NCBI GenBank assembly: GCA_032173965.1
Contig: JAVUNC010000005.1
Location: 496,001 to 560,000, forward strand
Source of the DNA: Sitta carolinensis
Lineage: Eukaryota > Chordata > Aves > Passeriformes > Sittidae
DNA length: 64,000 bases
Reading direction: 5' to 3'
Below the pieces are notes generated by a model. The model was not told where the DNA came from. It saw only the letters and a list, made by a program, of their open reading frames with translations, and ran no database searches. Below, piece by piece: positions 31,445-44,149 of the stretch; the first letter of the stretch is position 1, and every line of letters begins with the position of its first letter. Both the position numbers and the translations under genes were made by a program.

Positions 31445-31815
31445 CCTTTTGGGGGGAATGACCCAGCCTGGAATTCCAAAGATTTTGGGATGATCCCTTG
31501 GGAATGTCCCAGCCTGGAATTCCAGGTTTTTGGGATGATCCCATTGGAATGACCCAGCCTGGAATTCCAGAGTTTTTGGGATGATCCCATTGGGAATGAC
31601 CCAGCCTGGAATTCCAAGGTTTTGGGATGATCCCATTGGAATGACCCAGCCTGGAATTCCAGATTTTTGGGATGATCCCATTGGAATGACCCAGCCTGGA
31701 ATTCCAAAGTTTTTGGGATGATCCCATTGGAATGACCCAGCCTGGAATTCCAGATTTTTGGGATGATCCCATTGGAATGACCCAGCCTGGAATTCCAGGT
31801 TTTTGGGATCATCCC
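31445..31815. repeat. 45-bp minisatellite
   Basis: Eight copies of CCCAGCCTGGAATTCCAGAT, TTTTGGGATGATCCCATTGG, AATGA. Confidence 0.95.
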
Positions 31816-32059
31816 ATTGGGATTTGGCTCATGGCTTTGGAGGATTTTTGGGGTTTTCCAGGAGCACCCAGAGGTTTGGGAATGAGAGCAGCCCAGCTGG
31901 GATCAGCTTTGTCCCATTCCCAGCCTTTCCCAAATCCCAGGATTTCGCTCATCCCAGATTTCCTTTCCCCCTCCCAGGGGATCCCACAGCAGTGGGTTCT
32001 GCCTGGAAATTTGGGAATTTTGGGATGGATTTGGAGAAAGTGCTGGAGCCTCTCCTGGG

Positions 32060-32445
32060 ATTTGGATTGGGGTTGGGATTGGATTGGGTTGGGTTGGGAT
32101 TGGAATTGGGGTTGGAATGGGAATGGGATTGGGATGGGAATTGGGTTGGAATGGAATGGTTGGGATGGGATTGGATTGGAATTGGAATTGGGTTGGAATT
32201 GGGATTGGAATGGGATTGGGATGGGATTGGGATGGGTTGGGATTGGAATTGGGATGGGATTGGATTGGGATGAGATTGGAATGGGATTGGAATTGGATGG
32301 GATTGGATTGGGATTGGGATTGGGATGAGATTGGAATGGGATTGGAATTGGGATGGGATTGGGATTGGGGATGAGATTGGAATGGATTGGAATTGGGGTT
32401 GGGATTGGATTGGGATTGGGGTTGGGATTGGGGTTGGGATTGGGA
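32060..32445. repeat. GGGATTGGAATT hexamer repeats
   Basis: Tandem TTGGGA and TTGGAA hexamers with GGGATG variants. C is absent on the plus strand for nearly 400 bp. Confidence 0.95.
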
Positions 32446-32999
32446 TTCCAGCCCTAAATCCCCCCCCCTGGAATTCCTTGGGCACTGCTGGAGCTTCATC
32501 CTTGGATCTGAGCCGGAATTCTCCTCCCCCTGCCAGATTCTCCCCAATAATCCCAGAAAATCCCAAAGAACAAATCCCTCCCAAAATCCCGGAATTCCCT
32601 GGGAATGCTGAGCTGGATGCACGGATGGGATTTTATTTTGCATTTTTATTTCATTTATTCCTCCTGGAAATCCCAAATCCCAACTGTCCTCATCCCAAGT
32701 TTTTGGGGTGGCATTCCCAGATTGGGAATTCCCAGATTTTTTTGTTTGGTTTTTTTTGGGTTTTGGGGAATTTTTTTTGTGGGATTCATCCCTGGGAATG
32801 GCAGGAAAAAGATTTTGTGGGATAATTCAGGGATCCCAAATCCCTTTTTAAATATCCCAAATTCTCTTTTTAGGGATAAAAAAATTCCCTTTTTAGGATC
32901 CCAAATCCCTTTTTAGGGATATAAAAATTCCCTTTTTAGGATCCCCAATCCCTCTCCAGGTGTTTTCCCAGCCCTGCCTACACTGCTAAAACATTGGAA

Positions 33000-33355
33000 T
33001 TCCAAACTTTTTCATTTAAAATAAAATAAAATATTAAAATAAATATAAATATTAAAATAAAATGAAGTATTTGAATAAAATAAAATAATAAAATATTAAA
33101 GTAAAATATTTAAATAAAATAAAATATTGAAATAAAATATTAAAATAATAAAATAAAATATTGAAATATTTAAATAAAATATTAAAATATTTAAATAAAA
33201 TAAAATATTTAAATAAAATATAAATGTTTCTCGTTTTATTTTCAGTATTATTTTAATGCATCTTAATTATTTAACTGTTTATTTTAAATATTATTTCTTC
33301 TAGATTTTCATGTTTCATTTAAATATTTAAATAAATATTTAATTAAAAAAAAAAT
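33000..33355. repeat. AT-rich AAATAAAATATT repeats
   Basis: Almost only A and T, made of AATAAAATATTAAAATA words. Contains many AATAAA hexamers that could serve ASB13. Confidence 0.85.
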
Positions 33356-33489
33356 TCAAATTTTAGGGATTGCTGCTGAGGGGATTTAAGGAGAGCTTTA
33401 AACTCTCCTGGAATTCCAGCCTGGAAAACTGGGAATAACATTTCCATGGAATGTGGGCTGTGGCCTCTCCTGATCCAGGAGTTGCTGGG

Positions 33490-34340
33490 AATAATTCCGT
33501 TTATTCCATTTATTCCATTAATTCCATTTATTCCATTAATTCCATTTATTCCATTTATTCAATTTATTCCATTAATTCCATTAATTAAAATTATTCAATT
33601 CATTCTATTTATTCCATTAATTCCATTAATTATATTTATTCCATTTATTCCATCAATTGCATTAATTGCATTAATTCTATTAATTCCATTAATTTCATTA
33701 ATTATATTTATTTAATTTATTCAAGTATTTGTATTTATTCAATTTATTCAGTTAATTTTATTTATTCAGTTTATTACATTAATTACGTTAATTCCATTTA
33801 TTCAATTAATGCCATTAATTCATTTATTCAATTTATTCCATTAATTCTATTTTTTCCATTTATTCAATTAATTGCATTAAATCCATTAATTATATTTATT
33901 TAATTAATTCCATGTATTCAATTAATTGCATTCCATTTATTTCATTAATTCCATTAATTTTATTAATTCAATTTATTCCATTTATTAAATTTATTCAATT
34001 AATTGAATTAATTCTGTTTATTCAATTTATTCCACTAATTCCATTAATTCCATTTATTCAATTAATTGCATTAAATCTATTAATTCCATTAATTGTATTT
34101 ATTTAATTTATTCAATTTTTTCCATTAATTCAATTTATTTGATTTATTCAATTCTATTTATTGAATTTATTTCCATTTATTCAATTTATTCCATTAATTC
34201 TATTTAATTAATTCCATTAATTCCATTAATTCTATTTAATTACTTCCATTAATTCCATTAATTCTATTTAATTAATTCCATTAATTCTATTTATTCCATT
34301 AATTCCATTATTTCTATTTCATTAATTCCATTTATTCCAT
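33490..34340. repeat. AT-rich TTAATTCCATTTATTC minisatellite
   Basis: 850 bp of ATTCCATTA, ATTCCATTT and ATTCAATTT words, nearly free of G on the plus strand. Both strands are very AT-rich. Confidence 0.95.
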
Positions 34341-34664
34341 CCCCCAAAGCCAATCCCAATTTTTATTCCCAAATCCCCCCCGGCCATTCCTGCTTTTCTC
34401 CCTTCCCAAATTCCCAAAATTTCGGGATAATTCCTCTTCCCTGGGGATTTCCAGCAGGGATTGATCCCAAAGAATCCCAAAGAATCCCAGAGAATCCCAA
34501 ATAATCCCAAATTCCGGTGGGAATTTGGGGATTCTCTTTGGCATAATCTTTGGATTATTCCTGCTTTTTTCCCCTCCCCTTCCCAAATTCCAACCCCCCC
34601 AAATTTGGGGAGAATTCCTCTTCCCTGGGGGTTTTTGGGCTCAAAAAGCCTTGGAATTCCCAGA

Positions 34665-34870
34665 TTTCTTTAGGGATCCCAAATCCTTTTTATGGATCCC
34701 AAAATCCCATTTTAGGGACCCAAAATCCCATTTTAGGGATCCCAAATCCTTTTTTAGGGATCCAAAATCCCATTTTATGGATCCCAAAATCCCATTTTAG
34801 AGATCCCAAATCCCATTTTAAGATCCCAAATCCCATTTTGGGGATCCCGAATCCCATTTTAAGGATCCCA
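34665..34870. repeat. 22-bp repeat (GGGATCCCAAATCCCATTTT)
   Basis: About nine copies of GGGATCCCAAATCCCATTTT. A short copy of the same motif is found at 32825-32950. Confidence 0.9.
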
Positions 34871-34951
34871 AAAAACCCTCCAGTGCTGAAAACTGGGAAA
34901 AATAATGGAAGTGCCAGGAAGTTGCCATTCCTTCTTTCCAGCATTCCCTGA

Positions 34952-34957
<6 letters not shown>

Positions 34958-34996
<39 letters not shown>
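34958..34996. repeat. long T homopolymer
   Basis: An uninterrupted run of about 39 T. Similar A/T runs lie at 36116-36138, 36473-36508 and 50107-50135. Confidence 0.95.
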
Positions 34997-35479
34997 GAAT
35001 TTCTCCTTTTTGAGCTGATTTGGGATGAATTCCGACCAAACTGGGAATTCCAGGTGAATTTTCAATCGAGGAAAAAGCGGAGCTGGGAATTGGGGTGGGG
35101 ATAAAATTGGAATTCTTTATCCCTGGGGATGTTTCATGGAGCAGCAGCTGCAGCTTCCCGCGTTAAAAAAAGGGAAAAAATTCCCGAAATTCCCAAATTC
35201 CCGTGGGGCCGGCGGCGCTGAGCTCACATTCCTATAAATTTCCGTTTTTTTCAAATCCCAAAATTTGTTCCAAAATTCCCGTGGGAATTCACCCGCGCCG
35301 GCATTCCCGAGTTTGAAAGGAATTAAACCCCAGGAATTTCGCGAGGCTTTGAGTGGGAGCTCGAGGGAATCCGCAGCTCCTGGCGCGGCTCCGGCGGGAT
35401 TTGGGATTTTTCCCGATATTCCCAAACCCCTCCTGGCGCCTCCAAATTCCTTTCCCAGTTTAACCCATTTATTCCCAGC

Positions 35480-35935
35480 CCCAAATCTCATCCTTGTCCC
35501 CTCTCCTGATCCCATATTTTTTTGTCCCTTCTCCTGATCCAGCTTTTCTCCATCCCTCAATCCCATTTTTTCTTCTCTCCTGGTCCCTTCTCCTCATCCC
35601 ATTTGTCCCCATCTCCTTTTTATTCCAGGTCCCTTTTTTATCCCATTTTTTTCCCATTTTTCCCCAGCCCCAAATCTCACCCTTGTCCCCTCTCCTGATC
35701 CCAAATCTCCCTGTCCTTTCTGATCCAGCTTTTCTCCATCCCTCTATCCCATTTTTCCTGATCCCTTCTCCTCATCCCATTTGTCCCCATCTCCTGTTTT
35801 TTCCAGGTCCCATTTTTAATCCCATTTTTCTCACATTCCCATTCATCCCCAGCCCAAAATCTCATCCTCGTCCCCTCTCCTGATCCCAAATATTTGTGTC
35901 CCTTTGTCCCTTCCCGTGATCCAGCTTTTCTCTGA
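35480..35935. repeat. about 200-bp repeat, two and a half copies
   Basis: Copies share CTTGTCCCCTCTCCTGATCC, GATCCAGCTTTTCTCCATCC and CCCATTTGTCCCCATCTCCT in order. Confidence 0.85.
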
Positions 35936-36469
35936 CCCTACTCCCATTTTTCCTTGTCCCCATATTCCAGGTTTTTGTCCCGTTTTCCCCTCTCCTCCCT
36001 CATCCCCAGCTCCCGCTCTCTTTATTTCTCTCCCCTCATCCCATTTATCCCCTCTCCTCCTCATTCCCCCCTCCCTGTCCTGCCTCTGCCCAGAATTCCA
36101 TGTGGGATTAATGCCAAAAAAAAAAAAAAAAAAAAAAGGATTTGGAGCTAACCCCCACCCCTCCATCCCCCAAATCCCAAAATCAGGGATTTTCGCCCCG
36201 AGCTTTTCCCCATCTGCTGCACCCTCAGCCTCAGCGGTGCAGCTGACACCAAGTTTTTCCTTTTTCCATCCTTTTAGCCGCCCCTGGACAACGCTTCCCA
36301 CATTTCCCCACGCCCCATTTTGGGTTCATTTGTGTGGCTTTTCCACTTCTCCCGCAGACAGGATTTTCTCCTTTCCCAAATAATCCAAAAGTGGAAAACC
36401 AGGGCGGAAAAAAAACCTTTAAAAAAACCAACAAAACAAAACAAAACAAAACACCCCGGGGGAACAGAA

Positions 36470-36508
<39 letters not shown>

Positions 36509-37129
36509 CCAAAGCAAGCACTGGAAAAACGAGTCCGGAAAGGGATTTTGGGGCTTCGTTCTCTTCCCCCCGTGCAGAACCTGCCGGGATTTCCCCATCC
36601 CGGCGCAATCCCATTCCAGAGGCGTTTTTCCAGACTTTTTTCCTGGCAGTTTCTCCCCTTCCCGCAGACATTTCCCAGGCTCCACGTCATGTTCGCTCCA
36701 GGGCAGGGAGGGCTTGGAAAGGGGGAAAATGGGGAAAACCGGGAAAAAAATAAATCCCGCTTTTCCCTCCGGAGAACCCTGGGAGGTCTCGGGGTTTTGT
36801 TTTTCCCCCGATTTAATGAATGTGAGTTTAAAGCTCGGCTTGCTGAAATTCGAGGGAGTGGGGGGAATTTGGGATCGATTCCCGGGATTGGAGCAAACAG
36901 CTCCGGTCCTTTAGGATTGGGGGAGTTCCTGAGCTGCTGTTTTCCCTTAAAAAATTCCATTTTAGGGGAAAAACGGAGCCCAGGTGAGCAGGGCCCGAGC
37001 GGGATCCCCGGGTTCGGGTGGTGCTGGAGCCCTCGGTGGATTTGGGTTTGTCGGGAAATACCTGGAAAAGGGGCGGGAATGGCCCGAGGGGGAGGCGGCA
37101 GCAGCTGCCAGGCTGGATCCGGGGGATCC
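35936..37129. other. intergenic, no gene seen
   Basis: Mixed sequence between ASB13 and CALML3 with homopolymer runs. Open frames crossing the poly-T run were rejected as genes. Confidence 0.4.
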
Positions 37130-37770
37130 CATCCCATTCCAGGGGATCCACAGGTCCCGAGGGATCCCCCACATCCCATTCCAGGGGATCCACCCTGAAT
37201 CCACCCCAGGTCTCATCCCAGGGGTTCCTCACGCTCCATTCCGTGGATCCTCATCTGCTGTTCCACGTGATCCCATCCCAGATCCCATCCAGGGCACCCC
37301 TACCCCAGATCCCAAACTGGATGATCCCAGGAGACCCCAATCCCTAATCCCACACTGGAAGATCACCAGGATCCATTCCAGGTGATTCCCTATCCCAGAT
37401 TATGCTCTGGATGATCTCTCAGATCCCATCCCAGCTGATTCCTGTCCCAGATTCCAAGCTAGATGATCCTCCAGGACCCAATCTGGGTGATTCCATCCCA
37501 AATCCCACACTGGATGATCCCACAGGACCCATCCCAGCTGATCCCTATCCCAGATTCCACACTGGATGATCCTTCAGATCCAATCTCAAATGATACCTGT
37601 CCCAGGTGATCCCTATCCAGATCCCACACTGGATGATCCCCAGATCCCATCCCAGCTGATCCCTATCCCAGATCCCACACTGGATGATCCCCCAGATCCC
37701 ACCATAAATCCTGCTTTAGATCTCCCAGATCCCATCCCAGCTGATTCCCAGGTCCCATCCCAGGTGCTCC
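37130..37770. repeat. about 53-bp repeat (CACACTGGATGATCC)
   Basis: A diverged array with CAGATCCCACACTGGATGAT and CATCCCAGCTGATCCCTATC alternating around ten times. Confidence 0.85.
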
Positions 37771-38369
37771 CTGTTCCACAGCCCATCCTCCCACCCCCAT
37801 CCCAAGTTTTGGGTGGAAATTTGGGATGTGGCAGGATCAGGGATCCTCCAAACTCCCCAGGGCACCCCTGGGCCTCGATTCATTCATCACCACATGGAAT
37901 TCCACTGGCCATGGATCTGCAATTCCATCAGGAGGGACAATCTGGGAATAAAAACCTGGAGTTGGGAAGCAAAATCCCTCCTTTCCCAGGGCTGAAAAAC
38001 CCAGGACCATCCTGCCCATCCCAAGGGATGCCAGTGGGAATCTTCCCACTGCTCCCCCCAGCACCAAATTCAGGGATAAAAAATGGGAAAACATGGATAA
38101 ACTTTCTCCATGGATCAACTTAAACTCGATGGAGCTGCTGGGCCGGGATCCAGCCTCGTCAGGAAAAACCATCCCGGGATAAACGGAGCGGAAAAAACGC
38201 TCGGGAAATTAAACAACCCCAAAAGAGCAGGAGAAAAAATAAAATGGTCAGGCCTAAAAATACTGGGATTAGTTTGGAATTGGATCCTGGCATGAAATAA
38301 ATAATCCTGGGGTTTTGGGGAGAGCTCATTTTAGCCATCCCATTACAACAGCCTGTCACTCTGGAATGT

Positions 38370-38610
38370 TTTCCAGCTGGATTTTGCTGGATTTGGGGGT
38401 TTAGGGACTGGGTTTTGGGGTTTTGGGGCTGGATTTTGCTGGATTTTGGGGTTTTGGGGCTGGATTTTGCTGGATTTGAGGATTTTGAGGTTTTGGGGCT
38501 GGATTTTGCTGGATTTGGGGGTTTTGGGGCTGGATTTTGCTGGATTTGAGGATTTTGAGGTTTTGGGGCTGGATTTTGCTGGATTTGGGGGTTTTGGGGC
38601 TGGATTTTGC
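38370..38610. repeat. GGATTTTGCTGGATTTGGGG repeats
   Basis: Seven diverged units with GGGGCTGGATTTTGCTGGAT. C-poor on the plus strand. Confidence 0.85.
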
Positions 38611-39214
38611 CTCACTCTCGCCCTGGGAGTGCTGGGAGCGAGCGTGGGTGTGCCCGGCTCTGCCAGGACCCGCCCGGTTTTCCCGGGAAAACGACTTTTG
38701 GGATTGCCAAAGTTCCCGGCCGCAGGGATGGGCCGGGAGCGGGGGTGATCCCAAACCCCGAACGGAGCAGCTCGGCTCGTTAGCGACGCGGCGTTAATTG
38801 GATCCATTAAAGAGAATTTTCCTTCCAGCTCCTCTGTGGAGGGAACGAGCCCATCCCAGGATTCCCCCTCGTGCTGGGGAAACTGAGGCACGGCGAGTTG
38901 GGGGTTACAGCCGGAAAGGCGAATCCCGCTCGGCTTTGGGATGGGGATTAGGGATAAATCCAGTTTTTCTCAGCTGGGGAGAGGGAAAAGCACCCCTGAG
39001 TCCTGAGGGTGGAGGCAGACTCCAAAAGGGATGAGATCTGGGACGGGGACAGCAACAGCCTGGTCTCCAGCTTTTCGGGAAGAGGATGGAATGGGAAGAG
39101 GATGGAGATGAGGCGGGGTTTGAGGCTGCCAGGAGGATTTGAGGGAATATTTTGCAGCAGGGATGCCAAGGAGAAGCCGAATGAAGCAGCCACGGGGATG
39201 TGGGGGGAGGTTTT

Positions 39215-39220
39215 TTTATT
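39215..39220 (-). terminator. candidate poly(A) signal for CALML3
   Basis: AATAAA on the minus strand, about 365 bp past the calmodulin stop codon. It is the first such hexamer in that direction. Confidence 0.4.
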
Positions 39221-39584
39221 GGCCTCAGGAATGCCAGGGAATATTCAGCGGCCTCTGGAATATCGAGACATCCCACGGGGCCCCCAAACCCATCTGCATC
39301 CCCATGCAGACGCCGGTTGGTGACGCTCCAGCGGGGATAAAAGAGGATTTTTCCAGCCTGGAAAAGGTGAGAGGGGACGGAAGGGCTGGGGGAGAAACAC
39401 CACAACCTCTGCTCCCTACAAAAAAAAAAAAAAAAAGATGGAATTTTTTATATATATATATATATATAAAGCACCACGAACATTGAGGGGATGGGATGGG
39501 ATGGGGTGGGATGGGACGGGATGGGATGGGGGATTTACTTTCGCGCTTTTCCATCCCGGAGCAGTTACCTGTGGAGCGGAGCCA

Positions 39585-40034
39585 TCACTTCTCCGTCATC
39601 ATCCTCACGAACTCCTCGTAGTTGACCTGCCCGTCGTTGTTGCAGTCGGCCTCCTTGATCATCTCGTCCACCTCCTCGTCCGTCAGCTTCTCGCCCAGGT
39701 TGGTCATGACGTGCCGCAGCTCGGCCGCGCTGATGTAGCCGTTGCCGTCCTTGTCGAAGACGCGGAACGCCTCCCGGATCTCCTCCTCGCTGTCCGTGTC
39801 CCGCATCTTCCTGGCCATCAGCGACAGGAACTCCGCGAAGTCGATGGTGCCGCTGCCGTCGGCGTCCACCTCGCCCACCATGTCCTGCAGCTCGGCCTCG
39901 GTGGGGTTCTGGCCCAGCGAGCGCATGACGGTGCCCAGCTCGCGGCTGCTGATGCAGCCGTCGCCGTCGCGGTCGAACAGGGAGAAGGCTTCCTTGAACT
40001 CGGCGATTTTCTCCTCCGACAGCCGCTCGGCCAT
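39585..40034 (-). CDS. CALML3: CALML3-type intronless calmodulin
   Basis: A 149-aa calcium sensor of the calmodulin family with no introns. Four complete EF-hand loops: residues 21-32 ([12 protein letters not shown]), 57-68 ([12 protein letters not shown]), 94-105 ([12 protein letters not shown]) and 130-141 ([12 protein letters not shown]). All loops keep Asp at position 1 and Glu at position 12. The start [13 protein letters not shown], the Cys at 27 and the DCNND loop distinguish it from ordinary calmodulin and are, from memory, those of the chicken striated-muscle calmodulin CCM1. The codons are strongly GC3-biased. The start codon has a good context (GCGCCATGG). The neighbours ASB13 and NET1 make this the CALML3 locus. 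No defect is seen. Confidence 0.95.
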   Translation of the reverse strand: MAERLSEEKIAEFKEAFSLFDRDGDGCISSRELGTVMRSLGQNPTEAELQDMVGEVDADGSGTIDFAEFLSLMARKMRDTDSEEEIREAFRVFDKDGNGYISAAELRHVMTNLGEKLTDEEVDEMIKEADCNNDGQVNYEEFVRMMTEK

Positions 40035-40600
40035 GGCGCTGCCACGCGGCTCTGCCCCGAGCAGGAGGAGCAGATGGAGCCGGAGCCGCCTCCCTCCCTC
40101 CCTCCCTCCCGACGCCTCGCCCTGGCTCGGCGGGAGGAGGCAGGGATGGGGATGGAGCAGGAAGTTTGGGGAGCTGCGGAAGGACAGGGAGCCAGCGCTC
40201 GCCGGGCTGTCCTGGCTCTCGGCCCGCTGCTCCCGACGGAGCCCTCGGGAAGGGAGGCGGGATGAGGCGGCCGTGGGGGTGACACAGGGGGTTTCCCCAG
40301 GTTTGGGGGGGTTTGGAGCTGTGCAGAGGAGTTGGGGTCCCCCCCAGCGTCCCCCGGCCCCAGGCGGGGCTGGCGCAGCGGCGGATCCGGGGCAGGATGC
40401 CCGGGCAGGTCCCGGCAGGTGCCGGCTGCTCGGAGCTGCCGCGGCCCCGAGGCACCGGCAGGGCTGGATCCGGGCTGGGTGGGGCTGGGGAGCGCTGGGG
40501 GTCCTGCCCTGTGACTGAGGGCTGAGAGGAGCCTTGGCCCCACCGCTGGGCTGCCTCTACTCATCTCTGACTCACGGAGTAAACGGGGCACTGGGACAAA
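40035..40600 (-). promoter_or_regulatory. CALML3 upstream region
   Basis: GC-rich non-repetitive sequence just upstream of the calmodulin start. An AP-1 type site, TGACTCA, lies at 40568-40574. No TATA box is obvious. Beyond 40640 a tetranucleotide array begins. Confidence 0.35.
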
Positions 40601-40639
40601 GGAGGGGGTGTTTCCATCATCATCCACATGGTTCCTTCT

Positions 40640-41165
40640 CCTCCCATCATCCATATCTTCCATCCATCTCATCACCATCATCATCCATCCATCCATCTCA
40701 CATCATCATCCATCTCTCCATCCATCCATCCATCCCTCCATCCATTCCATCCATCCATCATCCATCACCCTCCATCCATCCATCCTCCATCCATCATCCA
40801 TCCATCCATCCATCCATCCATCCATCCATCACATCCATCCTCATCCATCCATCCATCATCCATCCATCCATCCATCCATCCATCCATCTCATCCTCATCC
40901 ATCCATCATCATCCATCCATCCATCATCCATCCATCCATCCATTCCCTCATCCATCCATCCATCCATCTCATCTCCATCTCCATCCATCCATCCATCCAT
41001 CCATCACTCATCATCCATCCATCATCCATCCATCATCACAAATCATATCCATCATTCATCATCCTCTCAATCATCATCCCATAACTCCACTCCATCCATC
41101 CATTCATCACATCCCCTCCATCCAGATTCCATCCATGCATCCACATCCATCCACAATCCATCCCA
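40640..41165. repeat. CATC/CCAT tetranucleotide array
   Basis: About 500 bp of CCATCCATC with CATCATCC interruptions; G is almost absent on the plus strand. It lies 0.6 kb upstream of CALML3. The Ser/Pro/Ile/His reading frames in it are artefacts. Confidence 0.95.
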
Positions 41166-41739
41166 CCATCCAGGGACGCTGCATACACACCAGGAATGGT
41201 GAAGATAAACCCAGGAGAAGAGTGATCGACCCGGATCCTGAGGAGGGAAGACATGGCCCATGGGGTAAACCGGGAGAGGATCACGTCCTGGGAAGAATCC
41301 ATGGAAAAAGCTTGGTGTGTGGAATGCTGCAATTCCTGGGCGGAATTGTGGGAGCTGCTCTGGGAACCTGTCTGGTGAGAGGTTGGGGGGAGGGGAGGCC
41401 CTGGCAGCTCCTCTTGGGCAAGAGCTGCTCCCTAATTATCCGTGTGATTGCCCACACTCCGGATTTAATGAGATCGCTCCCAGACTGCCCGCAAGGAGCC
41501 GGAGCTGGCTCGGATCCGCCGGGAGAAGCAAATCCCGGCAGATCGCCGGGGGTTTGGAGGTTGTGAGGGTTCAGGGCTTGGTTCAGACCGTGGGAGAGGG
41601 GTGGGAGCTGAACTGGGGGGATTTGGGGTCCCTGGGTCACCTGCTGAGGGGGTTGTGCTGGGCTGGCCCCTCGGGGCGGAGCAAAGCTGGAATCTGCTGC
41701 TTCCTTCCCATGACATCCCCGTGCCTGGCATCCAGCAAC

Positions 41740-42335
41740 TCCCATCCCATGCCAGTCTATCCCCGTGACTGGCATCCCAGAGCTGGCATCTCATCCCACC
41801 CCACAGATCACCAGCCATCCCCACTGACGCATCCCTCACACCCGTCACCTCCCATCCCATCCCATGGATCCCATCCCAGAGCAGCACCCATCCCTCCCCG
41901 TGACCTCTCCATGACCAACGCTAGTCACCTCCCATCCCATTCCCATGACCAACTCCCATCCCATTCCCATGACCAGCTCCCATCACTGGCATCCATCATC
42001 TCCCATCCCATTCCATCCCGTGGATCTCATCCCATGGCTCCCAGACCATGCCCACGAGCAGCACCCAGCACCTCTCACCCCATTCCATCCATCCCATTCC
42101 ATGCCCATGACCAGGATCCATCACCTCTCATCCCATCCTATTCTTTTACAGCCCTGTGACCAACACCCAGTGCCAGCACTCACCATCTCCCACGCCATCC
42201 CATCCCATGGATCCCATCCCATTGTTCCCATGCCAATCCATCCCATCTCAATTCCCATCCCCATCCCATGGATCCCATCCCATCCCCATCCCATGGATCC
42301 CATCCCATCCCGTCCCCATCCCACCCTCAATTTTC
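41740..42335. repeat. diverged CATCCCATGGATCCC repeats
   Basis: Loosely repeated CCCATCCCATGGATCCCATC and CATGACCA words; weaker periodicity than the other arrays. Confidence 0.75.
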
Positions 42336-44145
42336 AGGATGAGGTCAAAGCCAGCCCCTGATTTGGTCTGTTCCTAGCTGCACCTCATTTCTCAGGATAA
42401 TTATCCCAATAAACCCTCCTGCTCCCCATAAAATCCCGGGATTTATGCCTCCTCCTGTGTACTGGGCGCGGCACGGGCAGACCACCAGGGCGGGTGCTTG
42501 GCAGCCGAATGTCCCGGGATGTCTCCACCTGGAGCCGGAGCAGTCGGAGCTTTGATGCAGGAGCGCCACTGGAAGCCTCACACGGAGTTTTCCAGGCTCA
42601 GCCTCTGGCTTTGAGGGGCCTAACCCAGGGAAAATCCCCGCAATGCAGAAGGTGAAAAGCTTCCAGTTGGATTCTCCCGAGGCGGCCGGGCCAGATGTGC
42701 ACAGATGTGTCTGGGTCTGCAGCTGCAGACGCGGCAGGGGGGCGGGAGGGGGATGAATTCATGGAAAAGGAGAAAGTCGGGAGGCGGAGAGGGAAAGGGA
42801 AAGCTCCGAGGGGCCCCCGTGTGCCTGCAGGAGCGGCTGCGGGGATGGGCAGGAATTCCCATAAATCCCGGCAAAAGCCGCACCGAGGTTCGGTGCGGAA
42901 AGGGGGATTTTGGGGGTTGATCCCGGAGCGGCGGTGCGGGGAAATTGGGATGCGGGAGCCGCGGACACGGAGGAGTCCCCGGGCCCTTCCCGGCACCGCG
43001 GCTTCCCCTCTGCCCTCGGGATTGAATCCCGCTCCATCCCGGGGCTCCGCGCCCATGGCATGCGGGGGGCTCGGCAGAATCCCAGGGAATTCGGCCCGGG
43101 AGGAATCCAGCGGAGCAGGGCTTGTTTAGTCTGGAGGAGGGAGGGCTGAGACGGCCGCACATTCCTGCAGGAGGGACGGCGCAGGGAGAGGAACCAGCAG
43201 GAGGCGGGGGGAAATTATTTAAAGGGAATTACTTCCAGAGGGAATTAAGGATTTTTTTTTTGGCCGGTTTGCCGTCGGCTGCAGGACGAGGAGACAAAGA
43301 CTCAGCGCAGCCTCGCAGACAATCCCTGGGATTTGCTCTCCCTGGGCTCCAGCAGCTCACTGAAGCCTGTTTTGCAGCAGGAGCCGTTTTTCCAGCTTCT
43401 CCCCGCTCGGGAAGGGCTGAATTCTCTCGGGATCAAATCAGCTTCAGGGGTCAGAGCTCAGCTGTAAATCCTGTCCCTGAGCTGCTCCCTCCCTCCCTCC
43501 CTGCCGGGGCAGCCGGGATTGCTCTCCCGGAGCTCCGGCCGTGCCCGGACACCCCAGCCAAGGCCAGGCTGGAGGTTTTTGGGAAAACTGGGCACACTGG
43601 ATAGGTTTATCCTGGGACAACTCCCTGGCAGCTTCCCCGGGATCAGCCCAGCAGCAGCCCCTTCCCACGGATTTAACATTTACTACACGAGGAGCCTCCC
43701 GCTGATGGGGGTGGAAATTCTCCGTGGTCGAGGAGAATCCCGCTGCTCCCTTTTCCCGGGAAACTGAGGAGACTCCACAGACTCAGCTGCCTGGACAGGA
43801 CACGGAGCTGGGAATCGCCAGCTTGTCCTGCCTGGACACGGAGGAACCACGGCAGGAGGACAGGGGTTGCTCGTGGAGCCTCAGCTTGGAGAAATCCATC
43901 TTTATCCAGAGCCAGCTCCGAGCAGGGACACCTCCCTCCCTCCAATCCCTCCCTCCCAGGCAGGACTGGCCGAGGCAGGCGAGAGGCCGTCAGGAATTTA
44001 ATGGAACTTGGCACTGGAAGCTGTACAACATTTACAGAGAACCGCTGGCCGTGTCTGTGTTCGCCCTGCCCCTTGCCAGGCTCCGGGACAGGCAGGGCCC
44101 GCAGATCGGGATGCGGCTCCCGAACCCAGGCCTGCACTTCAGCTC
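42336..44145. other. single-copy-looking DNA, no gene seen
   Basis: Between NET1 and CALML3. In mammals CALML5 sits here, but no second EF-hand reading frame was found. A segment at 43105-43160 (GGGCTTGTTTAGTCTGGAGG) resembles a CR1 LINE piece, weakly. Confidence 0.4.
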
Positions 44146-44149
44146 GCAG

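Larger units (their letters stand above)
31132..33030 (+). other. probable ASB13 3' UTR
   Basis: The stretch follows the stop codon. The first AATAAA on the plus strand is in the AT-rich run near 33020-33030, about 1.9 kb downstream. It contains two minisatellites (31445-31815 and 32060-32445). Its extent is inferred. Confidence 0.35.

Noticed and set aside
39565..40696. Alternative long frames overlapping the calmodulin gene
   Set aside because: They are out-of-frame readings of a GC-rich exon; the 149-codon frame alone has EF hands.
40534..41566. Ser/Pro/His/Ile-rich frames upstream of CALML3
   Set aside because: Direct translation of the CATC tetranucleotide array.
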